Shown here: positions 44,363 through 52,146 of the stretch, piece after piece | Position numbering within the stretch: position 1 is the first letter of the stretch | How the letters are laid out: each line of letters begins with the position of its first letter | DNA from: Gluconobacter cadivus | Lineage (GTDB): Bacteria > Pseudomonadota > Alphaproteobacteria > Acetobacterales > Acetobacteraceae | Length of the DNA: 64,000 nt | Assembly (NCBI RefSeq): GCF_015244745.1 | Contig: NZ_JABCQI010000001.1 | Location: 496,001-560,000 of the forward strand | Direction of reading: 5' to 3' | Made by a program: the position numbers and the translations under genes | The notes under the pieces: model-generated | Seen by the model: the letters and a program-made list of their open reading frames with translations, nothing else | Database searches by the model: none | What the model was told of the DNA's origin: nothing

Positions 44363-45814
44363 ATGCAAGCAGATTATACCATCTGGATCGACGTCGAAGA
44401 CATTTTCCAGTATTTCGAAAACAATTCGCGCCCCAGCGGAATTCAGCGACTTGTCTACGAAATCCTGCATGTCATCCGCAAACAGGCCGCAACCAAACCG
44501 GGTATGGGCAATATTGCCCTGATCCGACGCGGACAAGACGAAACACAGCTTGTTTCCACGGTGTCTTTCGACGATCTGGAAAATCTTTTCGTCGTGCGTG
44601 CCGATGAAAAAGTCGCACATGACAGTCGCCCGGCGCCCCAGTCGCGCAAAACGCCCCGTGCTTTTGTAAGAAATCTGCGCCACACCGCCATCAGACGCAT
44701 CGAAAGCCTGCCGCCGGAACTGGCACGTCCTCTGCTGACGATGGCCGTAAATCAGTTGCGCGCCCTGCGCCTTTTACGCCGTTTCGTGCAAAAACAGATG
44801 ACGCGCCGTTCGGAAACGGGAAACGCCCGGACACCGGCTGTGATGCAGTCGTCAATTACGGCCGACACAGCCAATCAGCCAAAGCCCGGCGATATCTTCC
44901 TGATCCTCGGCGCAGCATGGTCGGAGCCCGGCTTCGGCGACCGTTTGGCCAGAATGCGCAAAGCGTATGGCATCCAGCCTGTCCTGCTACTGTCCGATCT
45001 CATTCCCGCCATCCGACCGGAATGGTGTGCGCTGTCCCTGATCCGGGATTTCCGGCACTGGCTGGATACGACCCTCCCGCAGTGCGGACGCCTTCTAGCC
45101 ATCAGCCACGCTACGGCGAAAACCATTGATGACTATACCCGGAAACATCGCCTGAAGCTGCTGGCCCCCGTGCAGACCGTGCCGATTGGCAGCGGGTTCG
45201 GGCCGCCTCGCAAAGTGACAGGTGAACGTCCGAAAGGACTGCCTGCACCAGAAAGCTATGTCCTGTTCGTCTCCACCATCGAAGCGCGCAAGAACCATAT
45301 TCTGGCGTTCCGCGTCTGGCGTCGTTTGGTCGCTGATCTGCCTCCCGAACAGGTGCCGACGCTTGTTTTCGCAGGACGGGTCGGCTGGCTCGTCTCCGAC
45401 CTCATGCAGCAGCTTGAAAATACCGACTGGCTGCGTGGCAAGATCCGTCTTCTGCGCGACCCGTCGGATGACGAACTGGCGCATCTGTATGACGGCTGCA
45501 TGTTCACGCTTTTCCCATCCCTGTTTGAAGGCTGGGGCCTGCCGGTGACGGAAAGCCTGATCCATGGCCGTCCCTGCGTGGCCTCGAACGCCACTTCCAT
45601 CCCAGAAGCCGGCGGCCCGCTGTCGCGCTATTTCGATCCGGAAAACACCGACGATGCCTACCGCGTCGTCCGTGAAACGATCGAAGACCGCGAAGGCCTG
45701 ACGAAATGGCAGGAGCAGGTCCGGACGCAGTTTAAACCCACCCCGTGGGAGCACACTGCTGACGCCATTCTGGACGCCTGTCACGCCGCGTATGTGGACG
45801 GGAGAGCGTCATGA
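44363..45814 (+). CDS. GT4 glycosyltransferase, first of a tandem pair
   Basis: A 483-residue retaining GT-B enzyme. The N-terminal part opens with WIDVEDIF...SRPSGIQRLVYEI, then a variable linker; the C-terminal half has SYVLFVSTIEARKNHILAFR, GRVGWLVSDLMQQLENTDWL, and the donor-site block FPSLFEGWGLPVTESLIHGRPCVASNATSIPEAGG. It should transfer sugars in a surface glycan pathway; donor and acceptor are unknown. The stop overlaps the next gene by ATGA (45811-45814), so the two paralogues are co-translated. The fusion gene diverges upstream with about 150 bases between. Confidence 0.9.
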   Translation: MQADYTIWIDVEDIFQYFENNSRPSGIQRLVYEILHVIRKQAATKPGMGNIALIRRGQDETQLVSTVSFDDLENLFVVRADEKVAHDSRPAPQSRKTPRAFVRNLRHTAIRRIESLPPELARPLLTMAVNQLRALRLLRRFVQKQMTRRSETGNARTPAVMQSSITADTANQPKPGDIFLILGAAWSEPGFGDRLARMRKAYGIQPVLLLSDLIPAIRPEWCALSLIRDFRHWLDTTLPQCGRLLAISHATAKTIDDYTRKHRLKLLAPVQTVPIGSGFGPPRKVTGERPKGLPAPESYVLFVSTIEARKNHILAFRVWRRLVADLPPEQVPTLVFAGRVGWLVSDLMQQLENTDWLRGKIRLLRDPSDDELAHLYDGCMFTLFPSLFEGWGLPVTESLIHGRPCVASNATSIPEAGGPLSRYFDPENTDDAYRVVRETIEDREGLTKWQEQVRTQFKPTPWEHTADAILDACHAAYVDGRAS

Positions 45815-47190
45815 CCCTTTGGATCGACGTCGACGACCTGCTGTTCCACCTCGTGCATCATGGCCGTCCGAGCGGCATTCAGCGTGTGGTGTTCGAGCTC
45901 TGCGCAGGCCTGCGGACCCTACACGGCCACAACGTCCAGTTTGTACGCCGCGGGGCGAACAAACACGATCCGCGCGATTTCCGCACCATCGACTGGTCGG
46001 TAGTCGACACGCTGCTGCGGCAGGTCATGAAAGACAGCGGCGCCAAAGCCGCAAAAGCCTCGGCGCCGCTGTTTTCCGCCATGCAGTTCGCCGAGAACGA
46101 AACACACCGTCAGGCATTGACCGGCATCCTGCAAACGGAAGGACAGGTTCTGGGCGGACTGGCGAGCCTGTGGGCCGGGCTGGGAAGACTGGCGGTCAAC
46201 GAAGGCAAGGCGGCTCTGCGCCGCCGACGTCAGCAGTCAAGCACCGACGCCGCGCAGCACGCCGAAGGAACCCCCCTGGCGGAAGCTGTCGAGGCTGGGG
46301 ACGTCTTCCTGACGCTGGGTTCTCCGTGGCATCATGAGAATTATGTCCAGACAGTCCGGTGGCTGCGTGATGAACTGCGGGTCTCCTTCGGGCTCCTGAT
46401 GCATGATCTGGCTCCCATCCGCTGCCCCGAATGGTGCCATATTGGCGTGATTACGACGTTCCGGGCCTGGCATCATGCCGTGTTACCGCTGGCGGACATC
46501 ATCTTCGCCAACAGCCGTGCCACAGCACAGGACGTCCAGTCCTATCTTGCGGAAGAAGGCATCGGAACGGGAATCACGGTCCAGCATGTTCCGATGGGAA
46601 CGGAGTTCGGACTGGCGGAAACCGTCATGCCAACCGAACGTCTGGTAAGCGAGCCCTATGTCCTGTTCGTCTCCACGATCGAGGCCCGCAAGAACCACAT
46701 GCTCCTCTTCCGGATCTGGCGGCAGATGCTGGAAGATATGCCGGTCGATCAGGTTCCGACGCTGTTATTCGCGGGGCGTCCGGGCTGGCTCGTTTCCGAT
46801 CTCATGCAGCAGCTTGAGAATACGAAATGGCTGGATGGCAAGATCCGCTTCATCCAGAACCCGTCCGATGCCGAACTGCGGCGCCTCTATTCCGATTGCA
46901 GCTTCTCGGTCTTCCCGTCTTTCTTCGAAGGCTGGGGCCTACCGGTGACGGAAGGTCTGGCCATGGGACGTCCCTGCATCGCCTCCAACACGACCTCCAT
47001 CCCCGAAGCAGGCGGACCGCTCGGGCGTTACTTCAACCCGCGCAACCTTGGGGAAGCCTATGCCCTGATCCGTCAGGTCATCGACGATCCGGAAGATCTG
47101 GCGGCCTGGACGCAGAAGGTGCGGAGCGAGTTCAAACCCGTTCCGTGGACCGTCGGGGCCAAGGTCATCCTCGACGCCGTCCAGCGTTGA
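45811..47190 (+). CDS. GT4 glycosyltransferase, second of the tandem pair
   Basis: A 459-residue paralogue of the preceding protein. It shares the N-terminal WIDVDDLLFHLVHHGRPSG, the central YVLFVSTIEARKNH, LVSDLMQQLENTKWLDGKIR and FPSFFEGWGLPVTEGLAMG, but the linker at about residues 80-160 is unrelated in sequence. The DNA of the conserved blocks is also very alike, pointing to a fairly recent duplication or gene conversion. Acceptor specificity probably differs through the linker. Followed by a large inverted repeat. Confidence 0.9.
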   Translation: MTLWIDVDDLLFHLVHHGRPSGIQRVVFELCAGLRTLHGHNVQFVRRGANKHDPRDFRTIDWSVVDTLLRQVMKDSGAKAAKASAPLFSAMQFAENETHRQALTGILQTEGQVLGGLASLWAGLGRLAVNEGKAALRRRRQQSSTDAAQHAEGTPLAEAVEAGDVFLTLGSPWHHENYVQTVRWLRDELRVSFGLLMHDLAPIRCPEWCHIGVITTFRAWHHAVLPLADIIFANSRATAQDVQSYLAEEGIGTGITVQHVPMGTEFGLAETVMPTERLVSEPYVLFVSTIEARKNHMLLFRIWRQMLEDMPVDQVPTLLFAGRPGWLVSDLMQQLENTKWLDGKIRFIQNPSDAELRRLYSDCSFSVFPSFFEGWGLPVTEGLAMGRPCIASNTTSIPEAGGPLGRYFNPRNLGEAYALIRQVIDDPEDLAAWTQKVRSEFKPVPWTVGAKVILDAVQR

Positions 47191-47216
47191 AAATCCTGCG
47201 CTTGCAGACGTTTCGC

Positions 47217-47247
47217 CCCCTGTGCATGAAAGTTTCATGCACAGGGG
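47217..47247. terminator. Perfect 15-base inverted repeat after the GT4 pair
   Basis: CCCCTGTGCATGAAA (47217-47231) and TTTCATGCACAGGGG (47233-47247) with a one-base centre, 26 bases past the GT4 stop. It lacks a T-tail. It probably ends the GT transcript or marks the 3' boundary; the effective loop would be larger than one base. Confidence 0.6.
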
Positions 47248-47360
47248 CTTGAGTCAGGCCCGCAGATCACGCACATGCAGAACCCAGCAGTTCAGTCAGC
47301 ATGGGGTCGTTCGCGCTCCCGTTGCAGCCCAGTCTTTCCGGCCTTCCGAGGAGCGTTCCC

Positions 47361-48458
47361 TTGAAAATCAATGGCATTTCTTATCGCAGCCTCTGGCGCC
47401 CGTCCGACGATGCCAACAGCATCCGGATTTTCGACCAGACCCGCTTCCCTTGGGCTGTGGAGCTTCTGGAACTCCGGGACGTCGGCGGCGTGGCCGAGGC
47501 CATTACGTCCATGCAGGTGCGCGGCGCCCCGCTGATCGGGGCCGTCGCCGCCTATGGTCTGGTGTTCGCCCTACAGGACGACGCGTCTGACGATGCTCTG
47601 GACAAGGCCGCAGCCTTCCTCGTCGCCACGCGCCCGACTGCCATCAACCTGCGCTGGGCCATCGAGCGCATGGTCAAACACCTCAAGGCTGTTCCCGAAG
47701 CCGGGCGTGTCACCGCGGGCTATGCCGAAGCCGACGCCATCTGCGACGAAGACGTTCAGGTCAATGAATCCATCGGCCGTCACGGTCTGGAACTGATCCG
47801 CGAGATCTGGGAGCGCAAGGGCCGTCAGGGACAGGTCAATCTTCTGACGCACTGCAATGCCGGATGGATCGCCACCGTCGACTGGGGCACGGCCCTTGCC
47901 CCGATCTACATGGCGCATGACGAAGGCATTCCGGTTCATGTCTGGGTGGATGAGACGCGCCCCCGCAATCAAGGCAGCCTCCTGACGGCATGGGAACTCG
48001 GCAGTCACGGCGTGCCGCACACTGTCATCGCAGACAACGCGGGTGGCCATTACATGCAGGCCGGACGGGTGGATATGGTCATCGTCGGCACGGACCGCGT
48101 GACCGCGCAGGGCGACGTGGCCAACAAGATTGGCACCTATCTCAAGGCCTTGGCCGCGCATGACAACAACGTCCCGTTCTGGGTGGCACTGCCGTCCTCG
48201 ACGATCGACTGGCGCGTGCGTGACGGCGTAAAAGAAATCCCGATCGAAGAGCGCAGCGCGGATGAAGTGCTGTTCATGACAGGCCTCGACACCCGAGGAG
48301 ACGCCAGCCGCGTCCGCATCGCGCCTCTCGGCAGCCCGGCCGCAAATCCGGCCTTCGACGTCACGCCAGCCCGCCTCGTGACGGGCCTCATCACCGAGCG
48401 CGGCCGTTGCGACGCCAGTGAAGCCGGGCTGCGATCACTGTTTCCCGATACTCCGTGA
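47361..48458 (+). CDS. mtnA: S-methyl-5-thioribose-1-phosphate isomerase
   Basis: A 365-residue enzyme of methionine salvage, isomerising methylthioribose-1-phosphate to methylthioribulose-1-phosphate. TTG 47361 is chosen: CGAGGAGCG lies just upstream and it begins KINGISYRSLW; an upstream ATG at 47301 would add 20 residues. Diagnostic blocks are VRGAPLIGAVAAYG, LLTHCNAGWIAT (catalytic Cys), VWVDETRPRNQG and VGTDRVTAQGDVANKIGTY (catalytic Asp). Other salvage genes are not in the window. The GTG of the next gene overlaps its stop. Confidence 0.95.
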   Translation: MKINGISYRSLWRPSDDANSIRIFDQTRFPWAVELLELRDVGGVAEAITSMQVRGAPLIGAVAAYGLVFALQDDASDDALDKAAAFLVATRPTAINLRWAIERMVKHLKAVPEAGRVTAGYAEADAICDEDVQVNESIGRHGLELIREIWERKGRQGQVNLLTHCNAGWIATVDWGTALAPIYMAHDEGIPVHVWVDETRPRNQGSLLTAWELGSHGVPHTVIADNAGGHYMQAGRVDMVIVGTDRVTAQGDVANKIGTYLKALAAHDNNVPFWVALPSSTIDWRVRDGVKEIPIEERSADEVLFMTGLDTRGDASRVRIAPLGSPAANPAFDVTPARLVTGLITERGRCDASEAGLRSLFPDTP

Positions 48459-48859
48459 CGTCTGCGGCACCCTGCAAGGGCTACGCTCCGCTATGGTTTC
48501 GGATCATTCGGGCGTTCCTTGCGGGAAACGCTGTTCTGGGGCTGACCGCGAGCGTCTTTCTGCCCGCACTCTGCATCGGGTTCGGTATGGCCATGGACAA
48601 CCCGGCAAGCGAGCCCCTCTTTACCCGCTGTCTGTTGATCTATCTCGGCCTCCTGCCGGTTGTCTGTATCGTCACGCTGACATTCCTGTTCAGAACAAGA
48701 CCCATGTCACTGATGCAGACAATATTCTGTGCTGGAATATCCACGGCTCTGCTGGGCTTCTGGTTTCCTCCCGTGGGGCTGCCTGTCATTCAGAAAACCT
48801 GCATAAAAATAAGGGCATGGCAGGCCGTGGCCCCTTCCCCGGTCAGCCTCCATCCTTGA
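48455..48859 (+). CDS. Small hypothetical membrane protein
   Basis: A 134-residue product with a GTG start at 48455 overlapping the mtnA stop by four bases. It has three hydrophobic helices (about 23-43, 58-79, 87-106) with cysteines in and near them (three in the middle, one in the tail). I recognise no family. The coupling to mtnA suggests co-expression but not a function. The last 25 residues are basic. Confidence 0.6.
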   Translation: MTSAAPCKGYAPLWFRIIRAFLAGNAVLGLTASVFLPALCIGFGMAMDNPASEPLFTRCLLIYLGLLPVVCIVTLTFLFRTRPMSLMQTIFCAGISTALLGFWFPPVGLPVIQKTCIKIRAWQAVAPSPVSLHP

Positions 48860-48903
48860 CGCTCTGTGTCACATGCCGTTCAAGTTGAGGTCATGACGGG
48901 TAC

Positions 48904-49830
48904 ATGAGGATAACAGTGCCAGATTCGCATCTTTTCAGGCGAGCAGCCGCTACGGCCGCCCTGCTCGCACTGGCTGCATGTTCAAGCCAGCAGAGTGTCA
49001 GCCCGTATCCGGCCCGCACGCCGAACGCCCAGTATGCGAACGGAACTACTGGTCCGGTAGGTTACGACGTCCATGTTCCGGACTTCGCCACCCGCAATTT
49101 CGAGCCGTTCAACCGGCAGGATGTCGCGGCCATCGCCCTGCGCGAATGGCGGATGTTCGGCTCCCCCGTCTCGGACGATAACCCCGAAGACCGTCCCGAA
49201 CCCACCGATGCGGCGCTGAAGCCCGAACGGCTCCCCGGCCTTTGGCAGCGGATCGGCGAATACTGGTGGATCGGACAGGACCCGTATGAGACGGAAGTCG
49301 GCTGGACGGGCAAAACGGACTCTCAGGGCACCCGCTTCGAGATCGCGCATGACGGCCACTATGCCTGGTCTGCCGCATTCATCTCGTATGTGATGCGTAT
49401 TGCGGGCGCCAATGGACGTTTCCCGTATTCCCCCAATCATTCGACCTATATCAACGCCGCCGCCAGCGGGCAGTCCAGCGGCGTGACTGCCCATGATCCC
49501 GGAACCTACGCTCCCAAGCTCGGCGATCTGATCTGCGTCGGGCGCGGCAAGAGCAAGACCGTCACTTTCTCCATGCTGCCGACCAGCTACGGCTTTCCAG
49601 CCCATTGCGGCATCGTCTCCGCCACCAACCAGAACGCCCAGCCTTTCGGACACGAGCTGAGCATTGTCGGCGGCAACGTGGATGACGCCGTGGCTCTCAC
49701 CCATGTCCCCACGGATGCCAACGGCATGATCGCCGACAGTTCAGGGCACAGCTACGACAGCCGCTATCCCTGGTGCGCCGTGTTGGAAGTGCATTACGAC
49801 GCGGATCAGGAACCCGACAGCGGCATGTAA
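48904..49830 (+). CDS. DUF2272 lipoprotein
   Basis: A 308-residue envelope protein with signal and lipobox LALAAC (lipid-attached Cys near residue 26), so likely bound to the outer or inner membrane. The DUF2272 block lies at residues about 70-300: EFPHYAWSAAF-like HYAWSAAFISYVMRIAG, FPYSPNHSTYI, APKLGDLICVGRG and the HCGIVSATNQ, a Cys-His arrangement that resembles the CHAP/NlpC-type fold. A cell-wall hydrolase function is possible but not proven. Convergent with the rhodanese gene; the coding ends overlap by 25 bases. Confidence 0.85.
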   Translation: MRITVPDSHLFRRAAATAALLALAACSSQQSVSPYPARTPNAQYANGTTGPVGYDVHVPDFATRNFEPFNRQDVAAIALREWRMFGSPVSDDNPEDRPEPTDAALKPERLPGLWQRIGEYWWIGQDPYETEVGWTGKTDSQGTRFEIAHDGHYAWSAAFISYVMRIAGANGRFPYSPNHSTYINAAASGQSSGVTAHDPGTYAPKLGDLICVGRGKSKTVTFSMLPTSYGFPAHCGIVSATNQNAQPFGHELSIVGGNVDDAVALTHVPTDANGMIADSSGHSYDSRYPWCAVLEVHYDADQEPDSGM

Positions 49831-50222
49831 GCCGACGGCAGGCCGCTGGACCGCCAGCCCTTGCCGGGGCCGTGCTGGTCTTCGAATCCGTCCACGATAT
49901 TGCTGACATCCGCATAACCGGCATTTTCCGCCAGCAGTGCGGCATGATGTGACCGCACACCCGATCGGCACAGGAACAGCAGCGGTGTCTGCTGGTCGGG
50001 AACGGCTTCGACCAGGGCCTCAAGAAACTCGCGCTGAAGGTCAGGCTGCCAGGTCACACACAGAAGCGGCGCGGTCATCGCATCCGCGTCGGGCAATCCC
50101 ACATGCATCCATTCCGGCGGCGTGCGCACATCCACCAGAACAGGCTGCGCGTCATTCTCAGAGCCCGTTCCATGCTTTTTTTCAAGCATGTCCCACGCCT
50201 GCCTTGCTGTCAGAACCTTCAT
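49806..50222 (-). CDS. Rhodanese domain protein
   Basis: A 138-residue sulfurtransferase domain from ATG 50222 (an ATG at 50234 is an alternative). VLVDVRTPPEWMHVGLPDA is the rhodanese N-terminal block and FLCRSGVRSHHAA the active-site loop, whose Cys carries the persulfide sulfur. Such proteins transfer sulfur to cyanide or cellular acceptors. It is divergent from the cysteine synthase gene, 68 bases apart, so both are sulfur metabolism genes that may share control; that is inferred. Confidence 0.93.
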   Translation of the reverse strand: MKVLTARQAWDMLEKKHGTGSENDAQPVLVDVRTPPEWMHVGLPDADAMTAPLLCVTWQPDLQREFLEALVEAVPDQQTPLLFLCRSGVRSHHAALLAENAGYADVSNIVDGFEDQHGPGKGWRSSGLPSAYMPLSGS

Positions 50223-50290
50223 GCTCTTTCTCATCCTTCCAAAACACGTTCTATAATTCACCCAGCACGGGCCAGCACAGGAGTTACCGT

Positions 50291-51334
50291 ATGACCGACC
50301 TCTCTCCGAACCGCCAGGCTGCCACGATCGGATGGCAGACCGTCTCCCCGGGTATGACCGCCGCGATCGGAGGCACACCTCTGATTCGCCTTGAACGCGC
50401 GTCCGAGGAAACCGGCTGCAATATCTACGGCAAAGCCGAGTTCATGAACCCCGGCGGCTCCGTAAAGGACCGCGCGGCTCTTGCAATCATCAATGATGCC
50501 CTGAAAAGCGGCGCCCTGAAACCCGGCGGCACGGTCGTTGAGGGAACGGCGGGCAATACGGGAATCGGCCTGACGCTGGTCGCCCATGCGGTAGGCTGCA
50601 AGGCCGTGATCGTCGTGCCGGAAACACAGAGCCGCGAGAAGCTGGACTTTCTGCGCATGATCGGCGCGGATCTGCGTCTTGTTCCCGCCAAGCCCTATCG
50701 TGATCCGGGCAATTACGTTCATGTCTCGCGCCGTCTCGCCGAAGAAATCGGTGGCTTCTGGGCCAACCAGTTCGACAACACCGCCAACCGCGAAGGCCAC
50801 CGCGCCACCACAGCCCGTGAAATCTGGGAACAGACGGGCGGAAAAATCGACGCCTTCACCTGCGCCTGCGGCACGGGCGGAACGCTGGCCGGAATCGCAC
50901 TGGGCCTGCGCGATCAGGCCGCAGCAGCCGGAAAGACCGCGCCGCGCGTCGTCCTCGCCGATCCGGAAGGTTCCGCCCTTTACGGTTGGGTGAAGTCCAA
51001 CGACCTCACCATTACCGGGGGTTCAATTACCGAAGGAATCGGTCAAGGCCGCGTGACCGCCAATCTGGAAGGCTCGGCACCCGATGACGCCGAACGCATT
51101 CCCGATGCCGAGGCGCTGGAGCAGATTTTCTCCCTGACCTCGAACGAAGGTCTCTCGGTCGGTGGCTCGTCCGGCATCAATGTCGCTGCGGCAATCCGCA
51201 CCGCACGCCGTCTTGGACCCGGACATACGATTGTTACAATTCTGTGCGACGGTGGTGCCCGATATCAGTCCAAGCTGTTCAACCCGGAGTTCCTGCGTGC
51301 GAAAAACCTGCCTGTCCCGCCCTGGCTGGCCTGA
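50291..51334 (+). CDS. cysK: Cysteine synthase (O-acetylserine sulfhydrylase)
   Basis: A 347-residue PLP enzyme making cysteine from O-acetylserine and sulfide. ATG 50291 begins MTDLSPNRQAATIGWQ. The PLP lysine is Lys59 in NPGGSVKDRAA; EGTAGNTGIG binds the substrate carboxylate, and the phosphate loop is CGTGGTLAGIA. The C-terminal SVGGSSGINVAAA block is intact. At 347 residues it is longer than E. coli CysK, so a cystathionine beta-synthase-like specificity cannot be excluded. Confidence 0.9.
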   Translation: MTDLSPNRQAATIGWQTVSPGMTAAIGGTPLIRLERASEETGCNIYGKAEFMNPGGSVKDRAALAIINDALKSGALKPGGTVVEGTAGNTGIGLTLVAHAVGCKAVIVVPETQSREKLDFLRMIGADLRLVPAKPYRDPGNYVHVSRRLAEEIGGFWANQFDNTANREGHRATTAREIWEQTGGKIDAFTCACGTGGTLAGIALGLRDQAAAAGKTAPRVVLADPEGSALYGWVKSNDLTITGGSITEGIGQGRVTANLEGSAPDDAERIPDAEALEQIFSLTSNEGLSVGGSSGINVAAAIRTARRLGPGHTIVTILCDGGARYQSKLFNPEFLRAKNLPVPPWLA

Positions 51335-51415
51335 CCTCGCCGCAGTGCCGTCCCATATCGGGGGCGGCACACGCAGTCCGAACGCGGTCACAGCATTCCT
51401 GAAAGGCCTCTGGTC

Positions 51416-52141
51416 ATGAGCACGGAAACACTGCCCCATCTTCTGGTCGTGGATGATGACCGCGAAATCCGCGAACTGCTGAGTCAGTTCCTCGAACGCA
51501 ATCATTTCCGCGTCACAGCGGCCCGTGACGCCCGCGAAGCGCGCAAGGCCTGGGCGAACGGGCATTACCAGCTCGTGGTGCTGGATCTGATGCTGCCTGG
51601 CGAGAGCGGTCTTGAAGTCGCGCGCTGGCTGCGCTCGCAGGACAACGTCCCCATCATCATGCTCACCGCCATGAGCGATGAAACCGACCGGATCATCGGC
51701 CTCGAATTCGGTGCGGACGATTACGTCGCCAAGCCTTTCAACCCTCGCGAACTGCTCGCCCGCATCCGCGCGGTGCTGCGCCGGACGATCGACGTCGAGG
51801 ACAAGCGACAGGTTGCCGATACCCGCAAGATCCACTTCGCGGGCTGGTGCCTCGATCCCGTCCGTCGTCGCCTGCTGAACCCGGATGGTGCGGAAGTTTC
51901 CCTCACCGGTGGCGAGTATGACCTGCTGATGGCACTGCTCGAACGCGCAAACCGCGTGCTGACGCGCGACATGCTTCTGGAACTGCTCCGTGGCCGTCAG
52001 GCCGGACCGTTCGACCGCGCCATCGACGTCGCGGTCAGCCGCCTGCGTCGCAAGCTCGAAGACGACGGCCGCAATGCGCAGGTCATCAAGACGGTCCGCG
52101 GCGGGGGCTATGTCCTCGCGGCAGAAGTCGAGCGTCTCTGA
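51416..52141 (+). CDS. OmpR-family response regulator
   Basis: A 241-residue regulator: receiver domain (1-120) with VVDDD, phosphoacceptor Asp57 in VVLDLMLPG, IIMLTAMSD and VAKPFN, then a winged-helix DNA-binding domain (about 140-235) with LTGGEYDLLMALLERANRVLTRD and VSRLRRKLEDD. It should bind promoter DNA when phosphorylated by the kinase encoded six bases downstream, an operon arrangement. No target sites can be assigned from the window. Confidence 0.95.
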   Translation: MSTETLPHLLVVDDDREIRELLSQFLERNHFRVTAARDAREARKAWANGHYQLVVLDLMLPGESGLEVARWLRSQDNVPIIMLTAMSDETDRIIGLEFGADDYVAKPFNPRELLARIRAVLRRTIDVEDKRQVADTRKIHFAGWCLDPVRRRLLNPDGAEVSLTGGEYDLLMALLERANRVLTRDMLLELLRGRQAGPFDRAIDVAVSRLRRKLEDDGRNAQVIKTVRGGGYVLAAEVERL

Positions 52142-52146
52142 CCGGA

